From NCBI RefSeq assembly GCF_000699445.3, contig NC_067195.1:11956287-12020286 (forward strand): a DNA stretch of 64,000 bases, written 5' to 3'. The DNA comes from Schistosoma haematobium. Taxonomy: Eukaryota; Platyhelminthes; Trematoda; Strigeidida; Schistosomatidae. Below the pieces are notes generated by a model, which saw nothing but the letters and a program-made list of their open reading frames with translations, did no database searches and was not told where the DNA came from. The translations under genes were made by a program, and so were the position numbers. Shown one piece after another: positions 23,701 through 32,287 of the stretch (its first letter is position 1; each line of letters begins with the position of its first letter).

Positions 23701-24733
23701 AATTGAACTGCTTTTGTAATGCAATATTTCTTTCTCTACTTGTCAAAATATCCATATATAATTTTAAACTTGACAGTCAGCATAACATTACAACTTAGAA
23801 AGAAAAAAGGAATGACGATAAATGGAAGAGATCCCCTCCAATCGATACATATTGTTTAGGTATCAGTAATTCTATTATATATAATACATACAAATTGTTG
23901 AATCAATATCTTTTTGTATAGCGGGGGGGGCTATGGAGATCGACAAGTTTTATACTCTTACATCGTGAACTAATTTTTGTTTGAGAACTTTCACTGTTCC
24001 AACCGATCATCGTATAAGTTCTGATTATTATTACTATTATTGTTATTGTTGTCAGTAGTTGCAGTAGTATACAAAACACACGTAATCTCTATTACTTTAA
24101 AGCGTATATTTATATATCTGTAGGCAATGTGATCCAAGCTTTTTTCAATCGCTGTAATCTTTACAAATATAATTTTAGTATCAGAAGGGGTTTTGTGGAT
24201 ATTATGTTAATTTTAATAGTTGAGATCATGGGTCAATTGAAGCTAGACCACATTGAAAAACCTGGAAGCACTGGGCGGCCGTTTCGTTCTACTGCTGAGG
24301 AGTCCCACAGTAGAACGAAACGGCCGCCCAGTGCTTCCAGGTTTTTCAATGTGGTCTAGCTTCAATTGACCCATGATCTCAACTATTAAAATATAATTTT
24401 CCTAATTTTATGAATTAACTTGGCTCCTAACCATTATGAAACTATTTTAATTATAACACTTATTGTTTCACTGGGCTTTCTGTTTACTAAGAATTAAGCA
24501 GCTGGACACGTCATTAGGTCATCATTTGGTATTTGAAATGTAAAGACTATTTTAATTTTACTACTGTATTGTCATTGTACACGCAATCTAATTCAACATT
24601 TTGATTTTAAACTACTTTCGTATGCTGCTTATTTCTTTTATTTCAGAAAGTACGCGAATTGTCTCGTCGACAGTTCATGTTGCGAGCTACTGTTCAAAAA
24701 TGTCGTGAGAAAGCAGGTCTACCACTTCTGTAA
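1748..24733 (+). CDS. TSG101: TSG101, ESCRT-I subunit (eight exons)
   Basis: Exons joined by reading frame and splice sites: 1748-1789, 1835-1919, 1953-2182, 4240-4390, 4549-4806, 15881-16068, 19867-20106, 24647-24733. The phases fit and the sum is 1281 nt, or 426 residues plus stop (human protein about 390). Order: UEV domain (about 1-145) with Tyr63 and Tyr68, the pair that lines the P(T/S)AP pocket in the human protein; Pro/Gln-rich linker (about 146-255); coiled coil (exons 6-7); C-terminal steadiness box (from [10 protein letters not shown] to the end). By family knowledge it is the ESCRT-I subunit that binds ubiquitinated cargo and PTAP ligands on endosomes and acts in MVB sorting and cytokinesis. 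The ATG at 1748 is followed by [10 protein letters not shown] and replaces the human N-terminal helix. An unseen exon in the 11-kb intron is possible but not needed for frame. Confidence 0.93.
2183..4239. other. TSG101 intron 3, unique-looking
   Basis: This 2057-nt intron has no repeat family that I recognise. Its ORFs are short, AT-rich and without protein-like composition. Confidence 0.5.
4240..4806 (+). CDS. TSG101: TSG101 exons 4-5 (end of UEV, proline-rich linker)
   Basis: Exon 4 (4240-4390) begins [18 protein letters not shown], matching the last UEV helix and the VFG segment. It is followed by a 158-nt intron, then exon 5 (4549-4806), which encodes a Pro/Gln/Asn/Ser/Met-rich linker (for example [18 protein letters not shown]). 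I see no PTAP-like self motif in it. The exon 5 donor is GTAAAT in phase 1, and the next exon start at 15881 restores the frame as SI-N-TLNEEQ. An 11-kb intron crowded with repeats follows. Confidence 0.85.
5340..5745 (+). repeat. SINE-like repeat, copy 1
   Basis: This is the same family as 22677-23175 (minus strand), seen from shared stretches such as TGTTGTTTATGAAA, AATGTCCGG, GCTTTAA, CAATGGTGCACA and AACCACCTGCTTC. Here the 3' end does not run into the LINE-like tail. It joins TGAAAATGGCTATATTTACT and then a hammerhead-SINE tail at about 5770. Confidence 0.6.
5770..5880 (+). repeat. Hammerhead-SINE tail fragment
   Basis: Contains GTCTAGTGCTTCCAGG, then GGTCTAGCTTCAATTGAC and ATGATCTCAACTATTAAAAT, the same tail found in the 24.2-kb palindrome. 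The catalytic core (CTGANGA...GAAA) is missing, and the fragment begins close to the ribozyme cleavage triplet GTC. Confidence 0.55.
6240..6412 (+). repeat. SINE-like repeat, 3' fragment (copy 3)
   Basis: Matches the 3' half of the copy at 5340-5745 (GCCTTGTGG, AGGCTCGGGGTGTGG, CTGCTTCGGTCTGGG, ACAGCCCACACACAAA, ATATTTACTGA). It is followed by an (ATT)n microsatellite at about 6421-6482. Confidence 0.6.
6421..6482. repeat. (ATT)n microsatellite
   Basis: About 20 units of ATT in tandem. It produces an artefactual poly-Ile ORF. Confidence 0.95.
6490..10375 (+). mobile_element. RTE-type LINE family A, near full length but broken
   Basis: Non-LTR retrotransposon. The EN domain (about 6660-7490) has [19 protein letters not shown], the IDHIAIS block and the terminal SDHALV. 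RT pieces (about 8100-9310) include [39 protein letters not shown] and the catalytic HADD. The C-terminal part (about 9430-10135) has CLRRIADI and [11 protein letters not shown]. Stops and frameshifts split it into at least five ORFs, and a solo LTR sits inside the RT. The 3' UTR ends in AAATAAATAAA. The 5' limit is approximate. The family matches schistosome SR2/Perere-3-like RTE elements by memory only. Confidence 0.85.
8632..9139 (+). mobile_element. Solo LTR (508 bp) inside LINE A reverse transcriptase
   Basis: The sequence starts TGTTATGTCCCG and ends GAGTTACAACA, with TG...CA termini. It interrupts the RT reading frame between ...RVRAYN and the downstream block leading to [10 protein letters not shown]. 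It holds a TATATAAA box near 8914 and AATAAA near 8938. Flanks ACAAC and GTAAC are only a partial target duplication, so the exact ends carry some doubt. Confidence 0.7.
10376..10460 (+). repeat. Sm-alpha-like SINE 3' fragment
   Basis: CTGCTAGCCACCATCC, then a region like the one downstream of the Sm-alpha copy at 17015. It abuts the LINE A 3' end directly, so either the LINE inserted into a SINE or the two were joined. Confidence 0.5.
10505..10848 (-). mobile_element. Probable solo LTR (about 344 bp)
   Basis: Read on the minus strand it runs from GTTGGGATACCG to TAGCTTGGGGGTTACA, with a TATAAAAACC box and an AATAAAA signal about 20 nt later. That is a compact promoter plus polyadenylation layout typical of an LTR. 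The first base (A instead of T) is off, and no target duplication is visible. Confidence 0.5.
11700..14795 (+). mobile_element. LINE family B (RTE-like), degenerate, 5' UTR to RT C-terminus
   Basis: The EN domain carries [13 protein letters not shown] and the [12 protein letters not shown] block (12374-12580). The RT carries [37 protein letters not shown], a decayed VRQGC block and FADD near 14065. The C-terminal part ends at a (TA)n run (about 14749-14791) without the terminal motif seen in the 50.5-kb copy. Many stops and frameshifts are present. It lies in TSG101 intron 5. The 5' UTR resembles that of the fragment at 53.17 kb (TCCCGTAGAAAA block). Confidence 0.8.
14796..15880. other. Rest of TSG101 intron 5, no gene seen
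   Basis: AT-rich. A GC-richer block at 14900-15260 has ORFs on both strands but no motif I recognise; it may be an unnamed repeat. The last 300 nt are pyrimidine-rich towards the exon 6 acceptor. Confidence 0.4.
15881..16068 (+). CDS. TSG101: TSG101 exon 6 (coiled coil)
   Basis: The acceptor is TATTTTTTAG and the donor GTAAAT. The encoded stretch runs from [19 protein letters not shown] to MINKMQQEK and aligns to the first half of the TSG101 coiled coil, which forms the ESCRT-I stalk with VPS28, VPS37 and MVB12/UBAP1. The exon is 188 nt, not a multiple of three, so skipping it would break the frame. It lies between two near-identical inverted LINE copies. Confidence 0.9.
16235..16395 (+). 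repeat. Degenerate hammerhead SINE (type 2)
   Basis: The line ACTGCCGAGGAGTC...CCAGGACGAAAGG...TTCAGTGATTCC follows the hammerhead plan CTGANGA-stem II-GAAA-helix I. The first core base run is CCGAGGAG and the second GAAAGG, so catalysis is probably lost. The downstream tail (GATCTCATTGATAA) echoes the family tail. Confidence 0.45.
17015..17300 (+). repeat. Sm-alpha-type SINE with mutated hammerhead
   Basis: Layout: tRNA-like head (TAGTTGAGTGGATAACACA), core CTGACGAGTCCCAATTAGGA at 17115, then TGGAACGCGCGTCCTGAATTCCACTGCTAGCC. The second core motif reads GGAA instead of GAAA. The cleavage triplet GTC is kept. The 3' body (GACTGATCAATTGCAGTC, ATCAATGGGAAGAT) recurs at 22.1 kb and 27.3 kb. Confidence 0.7.
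17372..17560 (+). repeat. Degenerate hammerhead SINE (type 2) with tRNA-like head
   Basis: The head CTCTAAAGTTTAAGCGCTCA and GGTCTCAGATTCAATC resemble Pol III A and B boxes. The ribozyme region reads CCTGAAAAGTCC...GGGACGAAGTGGCTGTCCAGTAC. Both core strands carry changes (CTGAAAA, GAAG), so it is likely inactive. Confidence 0.5.
18050..19053 (-). mobile_element. LINE family A copy, 5'-truncated, with 8-bp target duplication
   Basis: This is the RTE C-terminal domain and 3' UTR only, in reverse orientation. The target duplication ATTCGATA is present at 18042-18049 and 19054-19061, which fixes both ends. The ORF (18274-19053) is open and differs from the 9.36-10.14-kb copy at only about two residues in 260. 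The 3' UTR, in contrast, is clearly diverged. It lies in TSG101 intron 6. Confidence 0.92.
19867..20106 (+). CDS. TSG101: TSG101 exon 7 (end of coiled coil, start of steadiness box)
   Basis: The acceptor is TTATCAG and the donor GTAAGT. The exon encodes heptad-like sequence ([20 protein letters not shown]), then [20 protein letters not shown] and [14 protein letters not shown], which matches the human steadiness box (DEVIIPTAPLYKQIL and EDTIFYLGEALRRG). It is 240 nt and phase 0 at both ends, so skipping it would keep the frame. A LINE fragment starts about 20 nt downstream of the donor. Confidence 0.93.
20125..20640 (+). mobile_element. LINE RT C-terminal fragment, family C
   Basis: Translation in pieces gives [32 protein letters not shown] and [13 protein letters not shown], which is the conserved C-terminal module of RTE-type LINEs but divergent from family A. 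It starts about 20 nt past the exon 7 donor of TSG101. Stops and frame changes are present. Confidence 0.65.
21245..21405 (+). repeat. Sm-alpha-type SINE, core mostly kept
   Basis: A box TAGCCAAGTGGATAGCGC, B box GGGTTCGAGTCC (21297-21308), hammerhead core CTGACGAG (21347-21354) with stem II GTCC/GGGC, then CGAAAC. Beyond this the cleavage side reads CTTCCTGCGTTCCACTGCTAGCC, with helix III and the GTC triplet altered. Confidence 0.75.
21811..21925 (-). repeat. Sm-alpha-type SINE with intact hammerhead ribozyme
   Basis: On the minus strand the B box is GGGTTCGAGTCCC. It is followed by CTGACGAGTCCCAAATAGGA, CGAAACGCGCGTC and CTGGATTCAACTGCTAGCC. All core elements are present: CUGACGA, a 4-bp stem II, GAAA, ACGC/GCGU helix III and the GUC cleavage triplet. 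Hammerheads in Sm-alpha repeats are known from schistosomes. It is head to head with the copy at 21935. Confidence 0.85.
21935..22140 (+). repeat. Sm-alpha-type SINE, head to head with the previous copy
   Basis: CCCAGAGTGAACATCAACTCTGAG, then CAGACGAGTCCCAAATAGGA and CGAAACACACCTCCTGGATTCC. Core position 2 (CAGACGA for CTGACGA) and the GTC triplet are mutated. The 3' body with AGAGACTGATCAATTACAGTC is complete. Confidence 0.75.
22677..23175 (-). repeat. SINE-like element sharing the RTE 3' tail
   Basis: The body matches 5340-5745. Its 3' end on the minus strand reads GTGTGGTGTATATATATTTG, GTGCCTCGTTGTACCGATG, then TTTATGTATTTAAGTAAG. This parallels the 3' end of LINE family A (GTGTGGCGCATATGTATCTG, GTGCCCCCTTGTACCAATA). 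Shared 3' ends usually mean mobilisation by the LINE machinery. Confidence 0.65.
24180..24400. repeat. 84-bp-arm palindrome with hammerhead at its centre
   Basis: Arms 24211-24294 and 24308-24391 are reverse complements with no mismatch that I can see; the loop is CTGAGGAGTCCCA (24295-24307). Reading + through the loop gives a hammerhead outline: CTGAGGA, stem II strands GTCC and GAAC, GAAACGGCCGCC, with helix I TACTG/CAGTG. The cleavage triplet GTC is GCC here. The arms are the hammerhead-SINE tail (CTAGCTTCAATTGAC). It lies in TSG101 intron 7, about 255 bp before exon 8. Confidence 0.9.
24647..24733 (+). CDS. TSG101: TSG101 exon 8 (C-terminal tail)
   Basis: This is an 87-nt terminal exon after a TTATTTCAG acceptor. 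It encodes [20 protein letters not shown], ends with EKAGLPLL and stops with TAA, and it aligns with the human C-terminus (RLLSRKQFQLRALMQKAR). Human position 382 and onward reads TAGLSDLY. An (AT)n microsatellite lies about 70 nt past the stop. Confidence 0.9.
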   Translation, partial: KVRELSRRQFMLRATVQKCREKAGLPLL

Positions 24734-24799
24734 TAATCACATTCATTTCTATATTGTTTACTGATTATATAAAATATTCCTGTTGTGATAAATCTGGCA

Positions 24800-24800
<1 letters not shown>

Positions 24801-24848
<48 letters not shown>
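24801..24848. repeat. (AT)n microsatellite
   Basis: About 24 AT units, about 70 nt past the TSG101 stop and possibly inside its 3' UTR. Confidence 0.95.
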
Positions 24849-24850
<2 letters not shown>

Positions 24851-27800
24851 TTGCATCACCTATATTCTCTTTTGCCACACAACGGAAATCTACTAACAAT
24901 AATTAACCATATGGATAAGTGAATCCATACATAGATCTTTTCAGATTCTTTTAAATAAAAATATTCAATCAAATCCTTCTTCGTAGCTTCGTTTCCTCCT
25001 ACTTCCTGTCGTTGCTGTTGTTGCTATTGTCGTTGTTTTCACTGTTATTGGTGTTTACTTCATTCTCTTTACATACACGCGCGTGCGCTCTTGTGCACAT
25101 CCATGGGCGATTATATTCTACAATTTATTTTATTCAGACAAGTAACTTCTCACCAGAATATCTTTGTTATCATTAACTATCGTTCACACTATTTCCCTCC
25201 AATGTTCTTCTGTTTCTCCTTCTACTATTCTACCTGTTGACTTTATTCACGTTTGTTCCGTTCTAATGAAAAATAATCCAGATTATTATTCAATAATTTC
25301 ACGCTTGGAACCAAACCACTACATTAGCTGCAGTAAATTATACATTTATGTAACTTGGGTTTGTTTAAAACTGGACGAAAATTGGATTGTACAAACGTAC
25401 ACATTCATTCATACACATTATTAGATATACTTGAAAAAAGTGTACATTTTTAACTTTCGGGTAATTAATTGATTACAATTTTATTTGTTTTCTAGTGTTG
25501 TTTATTTGCGAAAGGAAATAAATTCCGCATCGTATTTTCTTTACTAGAATAAGTTTATTCACGGACTTGTTTTTTTTTTTAGAAATTTCATGTACGTTGA
25601 GCTGATTAGTTAATCTATAAAGAATTCATTGTCTCTTTAGACAGCATTATTAGGATATACTTTAAATTCAAAGTGGGCTGTTAGAATTTCTTCAACATTG
25701 TTTGGTTAACCCGAGACTTTCCTAGTTGTTGTTTGAATTTCTATTTTGCTTATTTCCACTACTGACTTGATCTCCAAAACTGAAGTTTATTATTATTATA
25801 GGTTAACGGAACAAATTGTTAGTGAATTGTGCAGGAATTCTAAAAACTCACTTTTATGAGAATATGCTTATGTTCTTACCTAGAAAGACTACAAAAATTA
25901 TTCAGAATAATCGTAAATTTGTGTATAATATCACTTAGCGTAGTCATATTTTCTTGAATAGTTTGTGGCAATTGAATCCATAATACGTGTATCGTACTAT
26001 TCAAGATCGGTCAGCTACATCCCCATTGTAGATGTTTACATTGAGACTTGAACTCAGTATCTATCATATTATAAGTGTCAATGAACAATTATTCACTTTT
26101 CTGTTAAGTTACGATAGTAATGAAACGCGTTTTTACGTTTCTACTCCAAAATGTTACTTAAAAAAGATATAACAAACCTGTCATTGTACGTAGTTTTGAG
26201 ACATACTCTCAAGAAGTTCACTATGTCCGCATAAAATTATCAAATTTAGTTGCAAATGTCAACCCTGAGAAATTACCGAATCTTTAAGAAAAATGATGAA
26301 TCCTAAAGTAGATTTGATGTTTCTAATTATTATTTCACTGTATTGCTGAACAATTATTTAAATTTCTGTTCAGTCATTTCTTTTGAAAATAACTGTATTT
26401 ATTCTCTTCCTCCATTTCACTCAGTGATTCACATTAAAATATCATCCACATTTGTTACTAGGGCGATTTTATTATTTGTAATGTGGAATTTTTAGGGGTT
26501 GTTTAACGAATGGATATCCCTTTCGTACTAAATATCATTTTGATGTTGTGGTCACGCTTGCTTAATATGATGACCTATTTGAGGTACATGTGTTGGAAAA
26601 CTTGATTTTCTGGGTCACCACGCCAGGCAAGTAGATTGAAGAGCGACAGAACTAATTTGGTGATTCTATATCTGACTCCAGTTAGATCAGATGAATGATT
26701 GTTATTGAAATATACATATCGTCAATCTTCCTATATTATTATCGACTCAACTTGCGTTAGTGAATAACGGAATTAAGTAAGTCAAACACGAGGATAAACT
26801 TTGAATGCGCATATTTCATGCAACCGCTGGTCTGAACAGACAATCGATCGGAGGAGCGAAGAGAAGAGAGTGAAGCGCAGCGACCCGTGATGGAGAAGTC
26901 ATGTTAGCCAACTCGATTTAACCAAGAGTCAATCGATATTTATAGTCAGACATAAATTGGTCACAAACGTGTGATGAGTAAGATAAGAAATGTACACATA
27001 TACGTTTACATAAAAATAGTCAAGGTTGATAAGCGAATAAATAACAAAGTCAAAATGTGACTCAAGATGAATGAGAAAATTGGCCTGTGTGGAAGCTAGA
27101 ATAAGCTATGTGGGCTTGACATAACAGCCGACACTACACTAAAAACAAAAAAGTCATCATTTTGAGAGCTAAGTTATACTCCTGACTATACAGAGTTGCA
27201 GTAATGTTTTTCCTTTAACTGACCAATCAATATCTAGTTCGAAACTGCCTTCTCACAACAGGAAGAGTGGATTAGGAAAGTTCAGGGACATCACACATTG
27301 AATTCACTTGGTGTTGTTTTACATGTGTCTTCCCATTGTTATTTAGGACTGCAATTGATCAGTCTCATGTTGGCATATGTGCATCCTATACGGATCGGCT
27401 CGTTATAGCCTCAAGTCACAACATTACACTTTGCCCTGTAGATCCCTTTTGTCAGGGGTAAGGTCATAAAAGTATGGACCCGACACATCAGTTACTCACG
27501 AAAACTCCGTTTGTGATTGATCTCGAGCAGTTTTTTCTTAAGGACTGTGTCTATGCTTCCGACCTAATTTCTAGGTCCTCCTATAAGAGGTATTCTTCCA
27601 CTTTGTTAGCAACCTGTAAGTGACAGTCACTCCCATACCTTTGATAGAACTTGAAATCACCTTTATCACTAATAAATACAATACTTATTGATAAATTATA
27701 TTCCGTGTCTTAGTAATGGATGCTCACCAGACTAGATTATTGACCCAAACTCCCTGATGAACTGATACCAAAAATAAAATCACTAACCGGATGAGTAAGT

Positions 27801-29300
27801 TTTTTACTTAATAAAATGACATGTTAATACATAAATTATCCACAGAAAAATAAACATGGTTAAATGTCATCTGTGACTGGAAAGTGTCTGCACTGTAGAT
27901 CACTTAATTTCCAATAAATTAAGACCTTACGTTTAGGTTTGACGCTTCGTCGTCGTATCAATGTAAAACAAATAATCACTGTTGAAGCCTAGTAGGCAAT
28001 CGCTTGAGATTCTACCTCACTTAACCTGTCTGTTATCAGTAAGTGTGAATGAGTCTAACTTATAATATTAAGTAAGATGTTATGACATAATAGGTTATCA
28101 TCAATTCCTGAATGTACGACGCCCTATAAATTGGCTTTGTCACAGTTATTCCTTTAGTAATCAAAAGTTTGCATTGATTTTCTTGAATCTTGCTCAAGAA
28201 ATTAAAGCTTGCTATAGGATTAATCTAACTGTTTTACGTGATTTAATCAAATAAATTGTCAGCCGGAATAAATATTTTTATGATCGATCAATTGTTAGAA
28301 ATATGAATAGATTGATTTGTATTGAATATGTTATGACTTTCTATCACGTTTGTATACTTAATTTAAGCAAACATATCTTTTAGATGTAGATATTAATAGC
28401 AAAATGCAATAGTTTCGAAAGGTTTATTGATAAAATGAGAATATTTGTATTCAATATTAGATTTTATCTACTGTACTCTAGTTGTAAGCATATTAATGAG
28501 TGTTATACATTTATTATCTCCAGCTTTTCACTAATCAATTTCTTTTTTTTTTGAATATTCTTAGAATATACTGACATCGTCATGTTGAATAAAGACACTA
28601 CAAAATCACGGAGTCCTATTAACAACCAGCTAGTACCTAAGAATGTTTGGTCCGCGTTCCATACCTGCCAAAAATTGAGTAGCGTACTATAACTAGGTTA
28701 TAAAAAGACCGTTTGTAGACTACTGTTCAGTGTTTATATGTGTAGTTACTTCAATCCTGATAATGTCTGGTCACTAACGGCTTCTATACAGAGGGTTTGT
28801 TTGGGATTTGCGAACTTACATAACATTTGGTACCTGAAAGATATCTAACTGTTCATCAAAGGCTGCACATAATTCGCAGATATCTAGTGTTTGATATTCC
28901 TCAACAGAGATGCTTTTAGATTGGAGGTGTTTGACCACAGACTTCTCGTCATTCTTAGTGTATAATGGAAGTACCACTTATATAATTTATAACAAATTCA
29001 AAGGTATATACACATGGATTGGCCGCATACTCAGTTTAAAGCCGCGTCTTTAGTGTGAGAGCTAGTGGTACTACTCGATTGTCTTAATAGGTGGGGTAGA
29101 GGTCCAACCTACAACCTAGTAGTTGAAATCCAAATGTTGTAACCAAGTTCGCTTCAGTGTTAATGAGTGACTGGAGTAATCACTTGACTATAATTACTCC
29201 CGTGATTTTTGTTGTTAAAGTCAAATAATGAGTGCCTATAAATAAGTTTGACTTTTAAGAATTATTGTTCTTGAACTAATGCAACTTCTCAAGCTGTTTA
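24849..29300. other. Intergenic, mostly unrecognised, with SINE scraps
   Basis: No gene seen. An old minus-strand Sm-alpha relic sits at about 25965-26075 (CAATTGAATCC, GTCAGCTACATCC, GAGACTTGAACTCAGTATC). A Sm-alpha 3' body on the minus strand is at about 27300-27420 (TCTTCCCATTG, GGACTGCAATTGATCAGTCTC). The rest is AT-rich. Confidence 0.45.
26700..27126 (-). mobile_element. Possible solo LTR (427 bp)
   Basis: The termini are TGTTAT and ATAACA. On the minus strand it starts TGTTATGTCAAGCC and holds a TATAAATA box about 200 nt in. No target duplication is seen, so the ends are tentative. Confidence 0.4.
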
Positions 29301-29905
29301 TGTTGTGTTATTTGTGGTTCGGAAAGTCCTGTACAGTTGCAGATGAAGCTTTCATCAATATAGTTGATGTTGGTCGGCTGAAATGTCCGAGAGTATTGTC
29401 CAACCAGAAGGTTGGCGGCGTCACCGTCGTTATTGGTCGGCCATTATGAACTAGCAGTCGGGAAACTCCAGTTTTGGCCTGTCGATGAGAGGCTGCATGA
29501 CGGAATAAGCTTTTTGGATTGGAGACAAATTTATCGATAAGTTTTATCTGGTACTGAAGCATGTCCTCTCTTATTGCCTTTGTGCATATGTTCCTTATAT
29601 GTTTGTATTGCCCGTATGCGCCGTTGTTATCAGTTCGTCTGTATTCCGCCCAACAGTGCCTTTTTCGGCCTAGCAAACGAAGAGTACAGTTCTTGATGAC
29701 TGTATGTTGCTTGTAGATTTTGGGGACCGTTTGAGGAACAGACAGCTTTGTAGCGCATAAGATCGTGTGCAGTAGTTAATTCTAATGAACATCCACATCA
29801 TGTTGAGGGTGAATTCCCAAATCCACCTGTTGTAGATTGTCCTGTAAAGCCGACACATTCAACCGTTTGAAATCCCAGCGCCTGTTGTTGGTGGGATGTC
29901 TTAGC
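29300..29905 (-). mobile_element. CR1-like LINE fragment
   Basis: A 122-codon minus ORF (29308-29676) carries the linker between EN and RT typical of CR1 elements: KAIREDMLQYQIKLIDKF, NPKSLFRHAASHRQAKTGVS, then a short loop and DNTLGHFSRP. EN-like remains follow towards 29905. Schistosome SR1 is a CR1 element; assignment to it is by memory only. A Gypsy LTR end abuts it. Confidence 0.65.
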
Positions 29906-29913
29906 TTACACAG

Positions 29914-30605
29914 TCTAAGCGCGACGGCATCGAGTCGCGGTTGACTATGTTCACCACTAGAGGAACCATGTGGAGAGGTGGAGCCCAGGGATTGTGAGAA
30001 GGACGAATAATACCAGTAGCTGGTAAATTGTCAAACGTTTAGCGAAGGCCAATTCGTCCAGTACCAGTCGGCGAGGTTCTTCTGTGACTGGGGGTCCGCA
30101 GGTGACTATGTGGTCTATCACACGATTGGTCACCAATGGGATCTCTATAGGTTTAGTTAATTGAGGAAATTCCTCGAATAAAGCGTGGAATATATCGTCA
30201 CGCGAATAAAATACACCTAAGAATCAGTACGCGTTTGTTTGAGCTTTAAAGCTCATGAATTTACTGTTCGACGAATTGTCGATTAGCTACACCCTACATG
30301 AATCGACTAGCAATTCATAGTGTTGCAGGAAATCGATACCGAATATGGTTGGGGGAACATCGGCAATGATGAGCGTCCACAGATACTGTCGTCGGTTGCC
30401 CAGGTTGACCGCGAGTTGTGTACCATAGATAGGAATGACAGCCATTCGCAGCGCGTAGTCGAAGCATCGTAGCTTGAGACTTACTGTTACCAATAGGTAC
30501 AACAGAAACTTAGACACTTGTGTCTACTAGGTATCTAGCGTTAAAAGAAGCGACCAACCTTATGTGAGGGGCCGGCGAGTACGGCCGCATTTACTCGGCA
30601 TGAAA
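29914..30605 (-). mobile_element. Gypsy copy (family of the 38.5-kb element), internally deleted
   Basis: A minus ORF (30287-30517) reads TQLAVNLGNRRQYLWT and IFGIDFLQHYELLVDS, which is nearly the protease region of the 38.5-kb element. Further on the minus strand come pieces matching its RT start, and then, without IN, an LTR 3' end (about 29914-29985). So RT-to-LTR is deleted. Confidence 0.7.
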
Positions 30606-31765
30606 TTTTCCCGTCACTACCAAAAACCTTTTCGATACAAAATATATATTATAAGTTCACCTGACATACTACTTTGAGTGTGTCGTTTTCAAGGAAACCA
30701 TATCAAATCCAACATTTCATAGTCCTAATAATCATTGCCATATAGTCAGGAAGTTACCAGTTTACCTACAGCAACCTCTGTACTATAAGCCGTCGCACTC
30801 CCAACTACAGTTCCGCAAATCATGTCTCAACTTTTAAAACCCTTTTGGCCGTTCGTTTCTTTTCAAGTGTTATATTCTTCACCAACTTACTTATTGACCT
30901 AGCTTATTCATGCACTGTATTATATCTTCTATGCCATTTGAACTTAACAACTATTTGAAGTGCCCTTAACATTTTACACTAAACCTATCATGATCCTTAG
31001 TGCCATGCGTATTTAGGTTTATAAATAGCTCTATCGCATCAGTAAGATAACAAAGTCACTGCATTATGACAATATGGTACTACACTGACATAATGACTAA
31101 ACCATCACGTAGTAGTTAGTCAAACAAGCATTCAAAGTAAAATCCAGGGCCTGTTACTAAAATCAACACTAATCAGACGAATATTTCTGGACCGCAATTC
31201 GGAATATCTGGCAGCTCCAAGTCGTTAATTCTACAAACTCCTGAGATTTTCGAACCATTCTAAGACCTTATCAGTCCAATTGGAGGTTTAGCGACACAAT
31301 CATCCATACGAATCTTTAGTATAAGTAGTCGAGCGAATCTCCTACAAACTGAAAATATCACTGTTGAATTTACCACAAACAACTGCCACTAAACGCACGT
31401 CCTCAGTGAACCTACATCTGTCTGCGAATCTATTCCGTTGATGCTTCGAGGCATTTGAAGACGTATCTACTGAGATGATCAGAAATAATTGAATTATACG
31501 AACTTATAGTCTCCGAAATAACTCAACTAATGCAAAATGTAAATATGTGAACACAAACGAACGTAGTGTATTGGGAATTCAAAATCAGGCTAACATCAGG
31601 TACAAAGGAATCATTAGTTCATGCAAACATCACAGATTAACTTGCTAAGTTTCTGTGATCAGTTGAACGTCTTATCATTTGGTTTATTGTATCTCTGTCA
31701 GGCTGTGTATTAGATACACACAATGTATGATCTAGAATATGCTCATTAATAATAGAGTTAACAAC
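30606..31765. other. No gene or known repeat seen
   Basis: About 1.2 kb of AT-rich sequence with short ORFs only. Confidence 0.4.
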
Positions 31766-31770
31766 TAAAA

Positions 31771-32060
31771 TTGGAACGGACGAACCTGGGTACAAGAACT
31801 GTATATGATCGGGTTTACAACTCACAACTACGATTTTACGGACTGGTTTTAAACTTATATGCGGCAAACGGAAAACCGATCGCCACAGATTTTAAACAAT
31901 ACGTGTATCTTAACATGGTTTCACGCAAACCGATCCATTTTATTTTCGTTTTCGCAGACAGTTTCATGCCAGTTATTGAAATAGACCTGCTACAACATCA
32001 TAATTAGCTCATCAACATGAGTAAACGGAAGCACTAATTTATCTATTTGTGTAATGTTTT
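31771..32060 (+). mobile_element. Gypsy family 2 protease fragment
   Basis: YAANGKPIATDFKQYVYLN and IEIDLLQHHN match the protease region of the next element (QVANGKPIATYGKRHVYLN, VDIDLLQHHN). It is a lone, older fragment just upstream of the gag of that element and in the same direction. Confidence 0.65.
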
Positions 32061-32287
32061 TTCTAATTGTAGTTTATCCCTTATCACAGGGTAGTGGTAA
32101 ATAAATCCCCGAAATAAATAGCTCTGTAAGTTTTCGACATTGGATGCTAACCACACTAGTTTGCTCGTTTTTACGATTCTGTATATCATCACCTTATTTT
32201 AATTTTTTATACATTGTGATATTTTTGTCCGTGTTTTTGGATATATATTTTTTTTCACTCGTTCGTCCTCGTACTTCATATTTCACT

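Noticed and set aside
26591..27126. Longer LTR beginning TGTTGG at 26591
   Set aside because: TGTTAT at 26700 pairs better with the ATAACA end; even so no target duplication was found.
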